From Ceratodon purpureus (taxonomy: Eukaryota > Streptophyta > Bryopsida > Pseudoditrichales > Ditrichaceae), in contig CM026425.1 of assembly GCA_014871385.1 (NCBI GenBank), positions 682,001 to 746,000 of the forward strand: a DNA stretch of 64,000 nucleotides. The letters run 5' to 3'. Positions within the stretch are counted from its first letter, which is position 1, and each line of letters starts with the position of its first letter. Made by a program: the position numbers and the translations under genes. Under the pieces are notes generated by a model. The model was not told where the DNA came from, searched no databases, and saw nothing but the letters and a program-made list of their open reading frames with translations. Shown here piece after piece: positions 41,968 to 53,163 of this stretch.

Positions 41968-43518
41968 ATGGACAGAGAATACCCAGGGTGGGACAAGGAG
42001 GAGATAGCCAGGAGACAAGCAGCAGAACGGTTGGCAAGATACGAACTCAGGGAGCAAAGAGCAGCAGCAGAAGTAGGAAAACCAATGGGAGGACAATTAA
42101 GTTCAGAAGAAAGCATAGCAAAAGGGAGAACGAGGGACCTGATTGATATGGACCTAGTAGGAGAGAATTCGAGCCAGGAGACAATACTTGGAATAAGCAG
42201 GAGGACAGGGTCAGCAAGAGGAGAACCTGGCCCAAGCTTCAAGAATTGGCAGGAGGATGAGGAAGAAATTCGGAAGTATGAGGGACATCCACTATCACCT
42301 AGGACCAGCAGGAGGGAATTCCTAAGGCCAGGTGAAGGAGACACACAGCATTGGTGGAACCCCCAGACCAGAATGGCATCAGCATATGACCATTACCAGG
42401 AGGAGGAGAAGAAAGGAGGCAGCAGACCAGACACGCCAAAACCAGGGGAGAAGACACCAAGTAATTTGGTGGAGACATTGGAAACGCTGAAAAAGAAATT
42501 AGAAGAAGTTCACACTGGAGACAGAATCCAGACAGGAGCGGCAGCACTGTCAGAGATGTACAAAACGGGTAAGCCAGCACAGGTGAATCCCAGAAGACCA
42601 GTGGTACATTTTGCACAAGAGCAGTTCCAAGGAATGGAGCTGGAGGAAGATGAGGAGGACAGAAGACAACTAGAGGAGTTAAAGGCTCGACAGCAGGCTA
42701 GAAGGCAGGCAGAAAAAGAACGAAGAAACCAGCAGGCAACGGAGGACTTGTACAGGAGGCAGATGGAGGAGCTAGGCCAGGCAGCTAGGTTCAGAGAAAC
42801 CATGGAGGCTTGGGAAGAAAAGAATCGGGAGGAGATCAAACTGAAGGAAGCCATGAAACTATGGCAGGAAACAAAGAAACTGGAAGAGCAGGACCAGGAG
42901 AAGCAGAGACAGGAGGCTCTTAGAACCTGGCAGGAGACTCAAAAAAGGGAGGAAATAAAGCAGGCAGCTGAGAGAAAAGAAGCAATGCAGCAGGACCTGC
43001 TAAGACAGGAGGCCCTGCGTTTATCACAAGAAGCACAGAGATTGGAGGATCAGAATAAGAAGGAGGAAGCTACCCGGCAGGCGACCCTATACAAATGGGA
43101 GGAAATACTGAGGGAAGAGAGCCAGAAACTCCAGGCCAAACCAAGGGCGGATCCGTGGGCAGCATATGACCAATCAGTGGTCCAGGGGGACAGACCAGGT
43201 CAGATGAGGGAAGCAGAATTGATGGGAGCACCCTACATCACATCTGCTATACCAGGAAGGCCAGGGACAGACCATTTCCCAACCTCGAGGACTCGGGTGA
43301 GCCCAACAGGAGGAGGAGGAGTACATTCTACCTATGTGGATCACCTCACAGGTGATGAGTACAGACCAGAAGTCAACAGAACTGCATACTGGCCAAGCGG
43401 AGGAGCAGAAGCCGAAGGAGGAGTTCCCGATGCAGGAACAGGATACAGAAGACCAGCGGAGATAATGAGAGGGATGCCTTATGATACTAGGCCACCTGCA
43501 GGAATAGGACTACCATGA
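41968..43518 (+). pseudogene. gag: gypsy N-terminal gag region (coiled coil), ending at TGA
   Basis: The ATG at 41968 opens 516 codons rich in Glu, Gln, Arg and Lys, with a long predicted coiled coil (for example EEIKLKEAMKLWQETKKLEEQ). It ends at a TGA (43516-43518) in the same frame as the capsid-like region that follows, so the stop probably interrupts one long gag-pol frame (CGA to TGA would explain it). An N-terminal extension this long is unusual; plant Ty3 gag proteins normally start close to the capsid domain. It may help particle assembly. Confidence 0.75.
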
Positions 43519-46500
43519 GATACAGCGGACAACAGTTATCCAGTGAGGCATGGTCCACCAGCCTACCCACCAGCTGCTAGACCCAGAGTACCACCAGTGA
43601 CAGGACCAGTCCTTGTGGCGCAGAGGAAGCCGCTGACCTACTCCAAGTACAAGGAGGGGACGAATCCAGATGCCCACATACGGCAGTTTGAAAGGACCCT
43701 ATCGCACAATGGAGAGACTGATGAACAGGTGATAATCAACCTGATGGGTACTACTTTGCTGGACAAAGTTGGTGCATGGTATGAGAATTTCCTGGAGAAC
43801 CATGTATACTGCTCATGGCAGGATGTTAAAGCTGCTTTCAGGAGGAGGTACAGAGACCAGACTACGGATGAGGCAGTATACAGGGAATTGAAGTCCTTCA
43901 AACAGGGGGACAGAGAGAAGGTACAGGACTACTATGATCGGTTTATGACATTAATTGAATGTCTACAATCTGATCCAGGAGAAGGGTTCAGGATCACTAA
44001 CTTTCGAGCAGGGCTGTTGGAGTATATCAAGATCACTACCAGCGTGGCACCAGTCAGGAGTTTGACAGAGTTGGTGGATGCAGCTTTGAGATGCGAGGAG
44101 AACTGCACGGATTCTAGTGGTAAACCCACTAAGATCGAGGTGAAGAAAGTGGAGACCAGCAGTAAGGCAGCCACAGTGACCAGGAAGGAACCACACCAGG
44201 AGGTTCCAAGGAAAGCCTGTGGTATTTGTAAGAAGCTGGGCCATGATGATAAGAACTGTTGGTACAACCCAGCTAACCAGAGGGGGTCAGGTGCGAAGAA
44301 GGAAGGGGAAGAACATGTGGGCGTCAATGAAGTCTCTGCTTCTAAACCTGCAGGAACTTACAGTTACAACCAAGGATACCAGCGACCACCGAACCCCAGG
44401 GCAGGCAGTAGTCAACAGAGGAGTTATAGTGATCAACCACCAAGTTGTTTCTTGTGTATAGGAGTAGATCACAGAAGCTGGAACTGCCCCAAGAAGGCAC
44501 AATGGGACCAGTTTCTGGCAAACCAAGAGAAGACCAACAAGAAGCAGGATCACCATGTCAATAATGTGGAGATTGAGCTAATAGAAGAACCTGAAGAGTC
44601 AGTGGGGGTAGCTACCATGACCAGAGCCCAGAGGCTGAAGGCAGGACTGTTATCTATCCAAAATGAATCAAGGGAACCTGAACCAAGAAAGGCCAGAACG
44701 AAGGAGGACTGGCAGGAGGAAGAGAAAATCATGAATTCGATGCTAGAAACCTTGAAGGAAATTGAGCTCCAAGAAGAGCAGGAGAAGGCAGAAGCAGAGA
44801 GACTCAGGGCGACTTTAAAAACAGCAGATAAGGAAGGAGATGGTGAAGTGCTGGATAATGAGTGGGCAGGATTCCCAGACTCAGATACACTAGCCTACAG
44901 CTCCAAGACCATCGAGCAGGAAGAGGGGGCAGAAGGGGAGATCAGTACAGAGAACAACCAGGAGCAGCATTATGCAACTGTGGTTGGAAGAAAAATACTA
45001 GATAGTCCCATCACAGTCTCACTAGGACAGCTACTGAAGATGGCCCCTAATTTGACCGAATTTGTGAAGGCCCACGTATTCCTAGAAATGGCAGAGGACC
45101 AGTCCACTCAACCAGAACCAGTACCAAGCAAGAAGCCCACAACCAGTCAACCAAGTAAGACTGATTTAATAGGCAGTCTAGCTATTGATGTTGACAGAGA
45201 ACTACTAGTGTTGACTGTGCAGATAGGCAATGGGATTCTGGAGAATGTTCTACTGGATGGAGGATCAGGTGTGAACCTGATCACTGAGGAGGAGCGTAAA
45301 AGACTGGGCCTCAAGGACCGACAACCTGCTCCTTTCAGATTACGAATGGCGGACCAGACAGTCGTTGACCCGGTGGGGATGATTCGTAATGTGAAAATTC
45401 ACATCCACGGTATTCCTTATCTTATCACTTTGACTGTTATTAAAAATAAAGAAGTTAATGAAGCCTATAGTATGCTACTAGGCAGACCTTGGTTAATTGA
45501 TGCTACGGTAAACCATGACTGGGGTAATAACCTGGTTACGATCAGAGGTAATGGTACTGTAAAAACAATCTCAGTCAGTCAGAGGAAGGGGCCCAGGCAT
45601 AAGTTACCTGAAGTCTTAGTCTGCTATAATTTTACCGAAGGACTGACAGATGAGGAGGAAGCCTTATGGTTAGCTAGTGAGCAGGACTTACTGGCCGTTG
45701 GAACAGTCACTCTGCCTCGAATGGAGCAGAACAAGGACCAAGACAACAGTAAGGACCAGGACGACATCAAGAGCCCGACAAACAACCAGGACCAGAACCG
45801 GGGACAAGAAGGGGGATCAGAGCGAGCATACCCAGACCATTTTTACAACTTTGAGGAGGGCGACATTGAAGTGGATGAGACACCAGCCCGGGAGAAAGTG
45901 AAGAAACTGAAGATTGCATCCTGGACCTTACCAGAATCGGAGCAGTTGAGAAAAATTAACCTTGGAACAAAGGAGGAGCCCCAGTATCTGAAGATTAATG
46001 CAGCTATTAGTCCAAAACATGCTAGTGAAGCAGAGGCTCTGTTCAGGGAATTCAAGGATGTATTTGCCTGGACCTATAAGGACTTGAAGGGTATCCCACC
46101 CTCAATTGCACAGTACAGGATTGAGTTGGAGAAGGATATCCGACCATCCCATCAGGTCAGATATCGCATGAATCCGAATTATGCTAGTATTGTGAAGCAG
46201 GACTTGGATAAACTGCTTCAGGCCGGATTCATTACACCAGTAGAGGATGCCACCTGGTTATCCCCTATTGTTATTGTTCCTAAGAAAAATGGGAAGTTGA
46301 GAATTTGCATTGATTTTCGTAAACTGAATGCTGCCACTAAAAAGGACCCGTATCCATTACCATTTACTGAGGAAGTGTTGGATTCTGTGGCAGGACATGA
46401 GATGTATTTGTTTCTAGATGGGTACTCCATGTACCACGAGATCCAGATAGCACCAGAGGACCGGCACAAGACTGCGTTCGTAACGGACTGGGGAGCATTT

Positions 46501-46821
46501 GTGTGGATAGTCATGCCTTTTGGGCTAAAAAGCGCACCTCCAACATACCAAAGGGCAGTAAACAAAGCCTTTCGTGATTTCATTGGTGATTTCATGAAAT
46601 TGTTTTTGGATGATTTTAGTGTGTACAGTGATATTATTAGTCATCTGGTCAAGCTGCAGAAGTGTTTTGAGAAATGTCGGGAGTATGGGATAAGTCTAAA
46701 TCCTGAGAAATGTTTACTACTGGTCTTCTCTGGTATTATACTGGGTCACATTGTGTCTAAGGAAGGGAAATTTCCTGATCCTAAGAAAATTGAAGCAGTC
46801 GAGAACATGCCTAGACCATAA
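43519..46821 (+). pseudogene. gag-pol: gypsy gag-protease-reverse transcriptase
   Basis: The same frame continues through a retrotransposon capsid domain (around 43640-44100, with WYENFLENHVYCSWQDVKAAF) and two CCHC zinc knuckles (CGICKKLGHDDKNC near 44215 and CFLCIGVDHRSWNC near 44448). An aspartic protease follows with a LLDGGSGVNLI active site (about 45250), then reverse transcriptase with LRICIDFRKLN (about 46300) and the catalytic LFLDDFSVYSD (about 46600). The frame closes at a TAA (46819) caused by an extra base before a run of A; the reading resumes one frame over as KKPVNVQVFNGFAQF. The protease DGG variant is acceptable for plant Ty3 elements (D-S/G-G). Confidence 0.9.
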
Positions 46822-48180
46822 AAAAACCAGTAAATGTACAGGTTTTTAACGGTTTTGCCCAGTTTAACAGGTGTTACATTAAGTCGTATGCACATATCAT
46901 GGAGCCAATCACCAGGCTCATGAGGAAGACAGAGGAGTTCATCTGGTCAGACCAGTGTGAGCAGGCCTGGAAAAAAATCAAGGAGCAGTACCAGAATGCG
47001 CCAATCCTCATTGCACCAAGATGGGACCTGGAGTTTCATGTGCATACGGATGCTTCAAATATAGCATTAGGAGTGATGCTGGCCTAGAATCCAACAGGGA
47101 AGTGTGACCAGCCTATTTCTTATGCTAGTAGACTGCTGAATTCTGCTGAGAGAAACTACAGTACTACTGAAAGGGAAGCTTTGGCAATGGTTTATGCTCT
47201 GAACAAGTATAGGCATTATCTGCTGGGAAATAAGTTTGTTTTCTATGTTGACCATATGGCACTGGTGTATCTGGTCAATAAGCCGCAGGTGTCAAGAAGG
47301 ATAGCAAGATGGCTACTGCTGTTTCAAGAATACGATTTTACAGTGGTGTATAAGCCAGGGAAAAATCATGGTGTGGCAGATGCGATGTCAAGACTGCCCA
47401 ACGGAGAACCAGCAACTGGTGTCGAAGAGCAGACCAAGGATGCAAGTTTGTTTTATGTTAAACCAGAATGGTTAGAGGATGTACGTTCTTACCTGAAATC
47501 TGGTGTTGTACGACAGGACTTGTCTAAGGAGGAGCAGAGGAAGCTGATTCTGAAGTCACTGCCCTATACACTGGTCCAGGGAGTTCTGCACAAGCGAGGA
47601 CATGATCAGGTGGTCAGGAGGGTACTGGACCCGGTGCAGGCAGAAGTGGTGATGAAAGAGATGCACAACGCAGTCGCACGTGGTCATTTTTCGCAAGATA
47701 TTACCACAAGGAAGATATTGGACGCCGGATACTCGTGGCCAGCAATACATCGGGATGTTTCAGAATATTGCAAGGCGTGTGACAGATGCCAGAGAGTCGG
47801 AGGCATGGCAAATACTGGTTTAGCTACTTTAGTGGCCAGTATGCCAGCAGAACCATTTATGAAATGGGGATTGGACTTTATCGGACCCATTAAACCAACA
47901 GCATCCAGAACAGGGAACAGGTACATACTGGTGGCTACAGATTATGCTACCAAGTGGGTGGAGGCAAGGGCGCTCAAAACTAATTCAGCAGCAGTAACTG
48001 CTAAGTTTTTGTATGAGCAGATCCTTTCAAGATACGATGTCCTTTGACACTTGTAAGTGACCAGGGTTCTCATTTTATAAATGACGCTATAGAACACCTG
48101 GTGGAGCATTTTCTGCTCCAGCATCGTACATCAACAACCTATTTCCCCAGGGTAATGGCCAGGCTGAGTCAACAAACAAG
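46822..48180 (+). pseudogene. pol: gypsy RNase H and integrase, broken frames
   Basis: RNase H begins near 46899 with the catalytic FHVHTDASN at 47040, a TAG at 47085-47087, then RNYSTTEREALAMVYAL. Integrase follows: the zinc-binding HH-CC module (MHNAVARGHFSQD...YCKACDRCQ, 47660-47800) and the first catalytic Asp in YILVATDYATKWVE (about 47930). Two frameshifts, near 48041 and 48147, each fit the loss of one C from a C run and divide the second catalytic motif (SDQGSHF) from the third (GNGQAES). No chromodomain is seen. Confidence 0.88.
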
Positions 48181-50985
48181 GTGATTGGTCACCTACTGAG
48201 CAAGCTAGTCAACGATAGGAGAACAGATTGGGATGAACATCTTCATACTGTACTGCTATCCTACAGGACTGCTTACAAGGTTACTACAGGTCACACACCC
48301 TTTCAACTCGTATATGGCTTACATCTGTTAATGCCAACAGAGTACATTGTACCGACCAGGAGGACCAACTCAGAGATAGATTATACACCAACCAGGGTGT
48401 TGGCAGCCAGGATTGCGGATTTGGAGCAGATGGACACTTCAAGACTGGAGGCCCAGGAAGCAGTAGAAGCCAAGCAGTGGAACAGGACACTTTGGAGCCA
48501 GCAACACTACAAGCGAAAGGATTTTCAAGTGGGCGATTATGTGCTCTGGTATCCCAAGGGCCATAAGGAGCATGTGGGGAAATTCAAAAGTCAATGGTTT
48601 GGACCTTATAGGGTCCAGTACAGGCTTCCCAACAATACTGCTCTGCTGGTCCAGGTAAAAAATTTCGAACCAGATCCAGTTTTGGTAAATATTAATAAGT
48701 TAAAACCATACAGATTTTATGACAAGGGGATAGTGGAAACCAAGACTCCAGGACAATTGACGAGAGGACTGGTCAACGAGCAAAAGGAGGATAGTGTCCA
48801 GTCAAGGTTAGAAAATACAGGGATAGAAGGTGAAAAAAGCTATGAAGAAGGTGGCAGTGAAGCAGTAAACCAACAGAAGGGTAAAGAAAACAGTGAGGAA
48901 AAAATTGAAAATCAAAAGAAAAATGAAAATGAGCAAGGGGAAGGACAGCAGTCAGAAGAAGGAGACATGGAGGAGGTGATTGAAAAAAATAATGGAAAAG
49001 AGAAAAATAAGAAAAAAGAAAAAAATAAAGAAAAAAGAAAAAAGGAAAAAACAAATGAGAAGGAAGGGTTAGAGGTAATAGGATGTGGAGTAATGGAGGC
49101 CGTACCAGTGGAAGTAAAGACGAAAGGTAGGTTAAGTGGGCGGCCCATTAAGGAGGAAAAAGGATGGAATTCATCCGAACCGAAACCCTCACCCATTCAG
49201 TTTCAACGGAGAGAAGCGAACCAACTGATTTCATCCAACCCGGATGAAACCAGAGGAATGAGGATGGAAACCCGGGAGCACATAGTGGAGCCGAGGAGTC
49301 ATTTCAATTCTTTTGTTTTGAACCGAGAAACGGGAAGAAGGGGTGGAGAAACACAAGGAGACACTGCGGACCGAGACAAGAAGACATTGCACCACGGGGA
49401 TAGAAGAGAAGCAGCGCAGGAGGTCAATACACAGCAGCAGCAGCTAGGAGGGGTGCGGCAGCAACAGCTTGGAGGGGTGCGGCAGCAGCAGCTCGGAGGG
49501 GTGCGACAGCAGCTCGAAGGGGCGCAGCAGCAACAGCTCGAGGAAGCTCAACGGCAGCAACTCATCTATCGAGCACAAGGAGAAGGCGAACAGCGGCGGA
49601 GACGAGAGGAGCAGCAAAGACTAACCCGGGAGCAGCACCTCACAGCTGGAGCGCCACAGGAAGAGCTGAGAAGCGGGAAGCAGCAGCGGCCCGAGCAGCA
49701 GAGAAGAGGAGAAGCACAACGAACCGAAGCAGGGCAGCGAAGAAGACAGGGCGAAGACGAGCGAAGCGATCAAGCGGAAGAAGAAAACGAGAGGCGAGTC
49801 GAAGAGGAGCATTGGCGGCGACTGGACGAGGACCAGCGACGGCAGTGGGCAGAACTTTGGAGCCGGCCTGAAGAAGAAACCCTAACCGGAGGAAGGGTGG
49901 AGAGCAACGAAGGGGACAGAGCAGAACAGCTACGAGAAAGTTACAAGGACAAAGAACAGTCACAAGAGGACGGAGGGCGGAGATACTTGACAAGAGCAAG
50001 ACGACTCCAAAACGATCAGGTGACTCTAGAGGTTCAGGGTTTTTGGGGGGGTTTTCAGTTAGAATTAGATCAATCTCCAGTTCGAAGCAGTTCAGCCAGG
50101 GAGAGAATAGAGCAGTGGCGAAGAATCAGAGCTTTGCAAAGAGAACATAGAAAAAATCAGAGAAAAAACCCGAAGAGAACAGAGAGGAGAGTAGGAGTTA
50201 GAAGGCAGAAAATTTGGAAGAACCAAGAGCAAAAAAAAGAGAGCAGTCGAGTCCATAGGCAGCAGAAGTCAGTCTTAACCTTCAGGGATTGGGGACAAGA
50301 GGAAACGGTACAACAGATAGGAGGAAGAGGAAGAATGGATAGAATGGCAAGTACTAGCGCTGGTCAGAAGGAGGACGCAACAGCCAGCAGACCAGGGGTA
50401 AAGGGGACCTTACACGACTATATCATAAAAAGAGGAGCAGCAGAAGGGCCGGAGCAGATGGAGGAAACGAAGACCCGCAGGGTAGAACTGGAGATGACCC
50501 TGAGTGCCAGGCTTAGAGACTTTGACAAACTGGCTCTTGAAAACCAGGAGCTCAAGCGACAGCTGGAGGTGGCAACCAGTCGTGCAACTCCAGCCATCAA
50601 AGGACTCCAACGGCACATCTTGGCGACCACCAAGAAACAGGTCGGAGACGAAATCCAAGCCTACAATGAGGATCAAGATCGACAAAACAGGTATCTGATT
50701 CGTTTTGCTGAAGCCTATCCGACATTCGTCTACTGGTCGGATGAGGAGCAGGGAATGGTTGAAGAGGAGAGCGGTCCGCCGGGGGATTTCCTTACTACGG
50801 GGGCAGGCACTGTGGTAGCAGCTTCAGTGGGAGAGAAGTTAGGACCAGAATTGACATCTTGGGGGGCAGTTCCGACGTCAGTAGAGACAGCAGGGCCAGT
50901 CACGGCCATAGGACCAGGCACGACCACAGGGGGACCAGTAGCGACGGACATCGCCATCGTCGAGACTACACCAGCTAGTGGCTAG
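48181..50985 (+). CDS. gypsy integrase C-terminus plus long charged extension
   Basis: The first 180 codons are the integrase C-terminal region (VGDYVLWYPKGHKEHVGKFKSQWFGPYRVQY). About 750 codons of low-complexity, highly charged sequence follow: a Lys/Glu block (EKNNGKEKNKKKEKNKEK), a Gln-rich repeat (QQQLGGVR three to four times at 49440-49510), Arg/Glu/Gln-rich coiled coil, and near the end a better-structured helix (ELEMTLSARLRDFDKLALEN). A Thr/Val/Gly-rich tail closes the frame. The extension is far longer than the usual pol end. It may be a fused extra gene; no envelope features (signal peptide, transmembrane helix) are seen. Confidence 0.8.
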   Translation: MIGHLLSKLVNDRRTDWDEHLHTVLLSYRTAYKVTTGHTPFQLVYGLHLLMPTEYIVPTRRTNSEIDYTPTRVLAARIADLEQMDTSRLEAQEAVEAKQWNRTLWSQQHYKRKDFQVGDYVLWYPKGHKEHVGKFKSQWFGPYRVQYRLPNNTALLVQVKNFEPDPVLVNINKLKPYRFYDKGIVETKTPGQLTRGLVNEQKEDSVQSRLENTGIEGEKSYEEGGSEAVNQQKGKENSEEKIENQKKNENEQGEGQQSEEGDMEEVIEKNNGKEKNKKKEKNKEKRKKEKTNEKEGLEVIGCGVMEAVPVEVKTKGRLSGRPIKEEKGWNSSEPKPSPIQFQRREANQLISSNPDETRGMRMETREHIVEPRSHFNSFVLNRETGRRGGETQGDTADRDKKTLHHGDRREAAQEVNTQQQQLGGVRQQQLGGVRQQQLGGVRQQLEGAQQQQLEEAQRQQLIYRAQGEGEQRRRREEQQRLTREQHLTAGAPQEELRSGKQQRPEQQRRGEAQRTEAGQRRRQGEDERSDQAEEENERRVEEEHWRRLDEDQRRQWAELWSRPEEETLTGGRVESNEGDRAEQLRESYKDKEQSQEDGGRRYLTRARRLQNDQVTLEVQGFWGGFQLELDQSPVRSSSARERIEQWRRIRALQREHRKNQRKNPKRTERRVGVRRQKIWKNQEQKKESSRVHRQQKSVLTFRDWGQEETVQQIGGRGRMDRMASTSAGQKEDATASRPGVKGTLHDYIIKRGAAEGPEQMEETKTRRVELEMTLSARLRDFDKLALENQELKRQLEVATSRATPAIKGLQRHILATTKKQVGDEIQAYNEDQDRQNRYLIRFAEAYPTFVYWSDEEQGMVEEESGPPGDFLTTGAGTVVAASVGEKLGPELTSWGAVPTSVETAGPVTAIGPGTTTGGPVATDIAIVETTPASG

Positions 50986-51111
50986 GTAGTAGGATACGTA
51001 GAGTACTGGTAGGACCAGTAGTAGACTCTCTTTTTAATTTTTATTTCTTTTTTTTATTTTTGCTAACTACATAAAACTAGGAGCCAGAGCATCTGAGGAC
51101 ATATGCAGACT

Positions 51112-51121
51112 AAAAGGGGGA
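51112..51121 (+). other. gypsy polypurine tract
   Basis: AAAAGGGGGA lies three bases before the 3' LTR, where plus-strand DNA priming is expected. Confidence 0.8.
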
Positions 51122-51124
51122 TAA

Positions 51125-51723
51125 TGTTAAAGGGATTTTTTGCCATTTTACTAGAGCAGTAAGGTAGGAGCAGGAATAGTAAAACTGCCCGGAGCAGTAA
51201 CTAGTTAGTTACTGTCCATTTACTAGTCACTGCGTTTTGGATGAAGTTTTGACAGTCGGATGTAATTCTGAACTGGATGAAAAATGGACATAGGAGGATG
51301 ACGGCTAGGGTTTGGGGGGTAGTGAGGAGTGAGAGCAGGGCGGCTCTCACTCTCTCTCGGCCTCTTGGAGTTTTCAGAGGTATGGTAGTGGGTTAGGAGG
51401 AGTTAGGAGATAGGAAGGAGAGGATACTGCTGCAGATCAGAGTTATGGGCAGTATGGTTGTACTTGGTGGAGAAGTAATGAGTAAAGACACATTGAATTT
51501 ACAGATCTGAGTGAGTATTGAGTATTAGGGTTAGGGAGAATTGAATGAGGAAGCTTTGCATTGATGATCAGATCCGGAGCAGGGAGCAGGCTACTGGTAT
51601 GAGCAGGATCAGATCAGTGGTAGTAGAAGAAGAAGGGTCAGTACTACATTTTTTTTCAGATTCCATTTTACTTAGTAGAAGTAACCAAGCTTTTTAAGGG
51701 TGAAGCCTAATCACCCTTTAACA
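51125..51723 (+). repeat. 3' LTR
   Basis: 599 bp, paired with the 5' LTR; followed by the AGTAC duplication (51724-51728). Confidence 0.97.
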
Positions 51724-51772
51724 AGTACATGGGCTGAAATATTGTTGAGAATAGCACAACACAGATGTGAAG

Positions 51773-52028
51773 TCATCTTCTCCTAGGTGGTTTCCTGGTT
51801 GACCTTCGGATGGCAAGTGGTAAGGCATTGTCTCTACACATTTTACTCTTATACTTACAAGAAAACTGAGGTAGGTCCGGATCATCATTGTTAAAATTAG
51901 TGCCATAGTCCCAAGTTAGTTCCTCTCCATGCCGTATGATACGATTTGCAAAAAATGCTACATGATAGAAGCGGCGATCCACACTCTCTATCGAGACAGG
52001 TACATCCACTAGGTTAGAATCTTCACAC
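51773..52028 (-). CDS. SET C-terminal half and post-SET exon of the RING-SET gene
   Basis: The exon begins after CATTACAG (52029) and joins the previous one so that AG plus G makes Arg in the canonical RFLNHRCEDSN. It contains the SET strand FYHVAFFANRII, the catalytic-site ELTWDYGTNFNND and the post-SET segment FSCKYKSKMCRDN, and ends at a TGA (51773). The closest family known to me is SUVR1/2/4, plant histone H3 lysine-9 methyltransferases. The post-SET zinc motif should be C-x-C-x4-C, but the second Cys is Tyr (TAT for TGT), which should weaken zinc and SAM binding. The retrotransposon lies 50 bp downstream, within the expected 3' UTR. Confidence 0.8.
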
Positions 52029-52117
52029 CTGTAATGAGAGAGGCCCACCGTCAGGTCAGATTGAAAACGTGAGGACAAAGACCGCAGAGTATATAGAATA
52101 TGGTCGCAAGTTCTAAC

Positions 52118-52903
52118 CTGTGGTTCAAAAACCTGGCCACATTTCCAAACCGAGAAGAGTCCAAGCATAGTGCACTGTGGTCGTCCAGTTTCCGCTCAGT
52201 GGCCCAGTCAGCATCAAGTTGCAAGCTATAGGACTGACCCCCAACTACCTCCAAGTTCCTAACCATTTGCTCAGCATTTGTTAAAATCTCTCCTGTCAAC
52301 TCAAAAACAAACCACCTCTAGGAATTAGCTCAGTCGTCCGAATCCCCCACCCCATAAGGGCTGTACGAAAAACCTCTACTTGATACTTCATCCCCTGCTG
52401 GACAACACGATTGCCACAATCACTATGACACCTACACTTGACATTGCATTCCTTAACGAAAAGACGACCCACATGACCCCGGCACACTGAATCTCCATTA
52501 AAACACCGTGTTGCCTTCTTACAGTAATGTGCATCTTCTTCGTTGCGTGGCTCCAGGTACGCGTCCTCCACTTGGCCTCCTTCAGTGTATGCAACTCCAT
52601 CGACTGGACTGGATTGGCATGCACAAGTACCATTCGCCCCCAAGCATTCCGGGGAACAAAGACAGAAGTCCTCGGGGCGGAGGCTTTCAAGGGTGGTAGG
52701 CACGACTGCTTGGTCAAAGACCACACTAGAATTCATGTATTGAAAATATGTCATAGCAATTTCAGACTGACCGACAAGGACAAGAATCCTCTCGAGTCCC
52801 TTAGACAAGTCTGCTGCATCATACCAAGCTTCAGCCTGGTTGAATCCCATCCCAACAGACCACCTTCCCCTTGTCATGGTCATAAAAATAGAAGAGACAA
52901 GTT
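52118..52903 (-). pseudogene. pre-SET and SET N-terminal exon, with one frameshift
   Basis: The exon begins after an acceptor, ATCTTAG (52904), and ends at CACAG|GTTAGA (52118). It encodes a Cys-rich pre-SET (DFCLCSPECLGANGTCAC, then KECNVKCRCHSDCGNRVVQQG) and the SET start (VEVFRTALMGWGIRTTELIPRG). The frame then shifts by one base near 52308 (a short T run), and the SET domain continues as TGEILTNAEQ...LDADW...LCLDSSRFGNVARFLNH. Without the shift this would be a complete SUVR-type domain. The shift could be a real mutation or a homopolymer error. The phase at the 5' edge fits the donor of the acidic exon (AAGAG|GTGGTG, 53164). Confidence 0.75.
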
Positions 52904-53163
52904 CTAAGATTGCAGGGGAGGACTACAAATAAAGAAATAAAAATCAGGGCCGCAACTAGAACAACCGCATGGGGAAAAAAACAGACAAGCCTGGAACCTT
53001 CCCTGTAAGGAAGACCTCACTCATGAGGTAAGATACATTGATATACCTGCAAATCCATTCTATACAGGCATTGTACCGCAGCTCAATAGATCAAAAAACA
53101 AAAAAACTAACTACAAAAGGCAATCCTACAGATTGCTCAAGCTTGTATTCTATGTGGCACCAC

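Larger units (their letters stand above)
40407..51723 (+). mobile_element. full-length Ty3/gypsy LTR retrotransposon (11,317 bp)
   Basis: Two 599-bp LTRs (TGTTAAAGGG...CCCTTTAACA) flank gag, protease, reverse transcriptase, RNase H and integrase in Ty3 order. A 5-bp duplication, AGTAC, lies at 40402-40406 and 51724-51728. The primer-binding site candidate starts TTGGCGACC at 41006 and the polypurine tract AAAAGGGGGA at 51112-51121. I count three differences between the LTRs, so the insertion is recent. The coding region nevertheless has two stops and three frameshifts, so this copy was probably mobilised by a partner or carries sequencing errors at homopolymers. Confidence 0.97.

Noticed and set aside
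8925-47087. Nuclear code in which TAG means glutamine (as in some ulvophyte algae)
   Set aside because: Only about one TAG per gene is seen among many CAG codons, TGA stops occur as well, and ordinary gene ends here also use TAG; methyl-cytosine decay explains the data better.
40407-51723. An envelope-like gene making this a retrovirus-type element
   Set aside because: The post-integrase extension is highly charged with no signal peptide, transmembrane segment or glycosylation-rich region, so it was kept as a retrotransposon.
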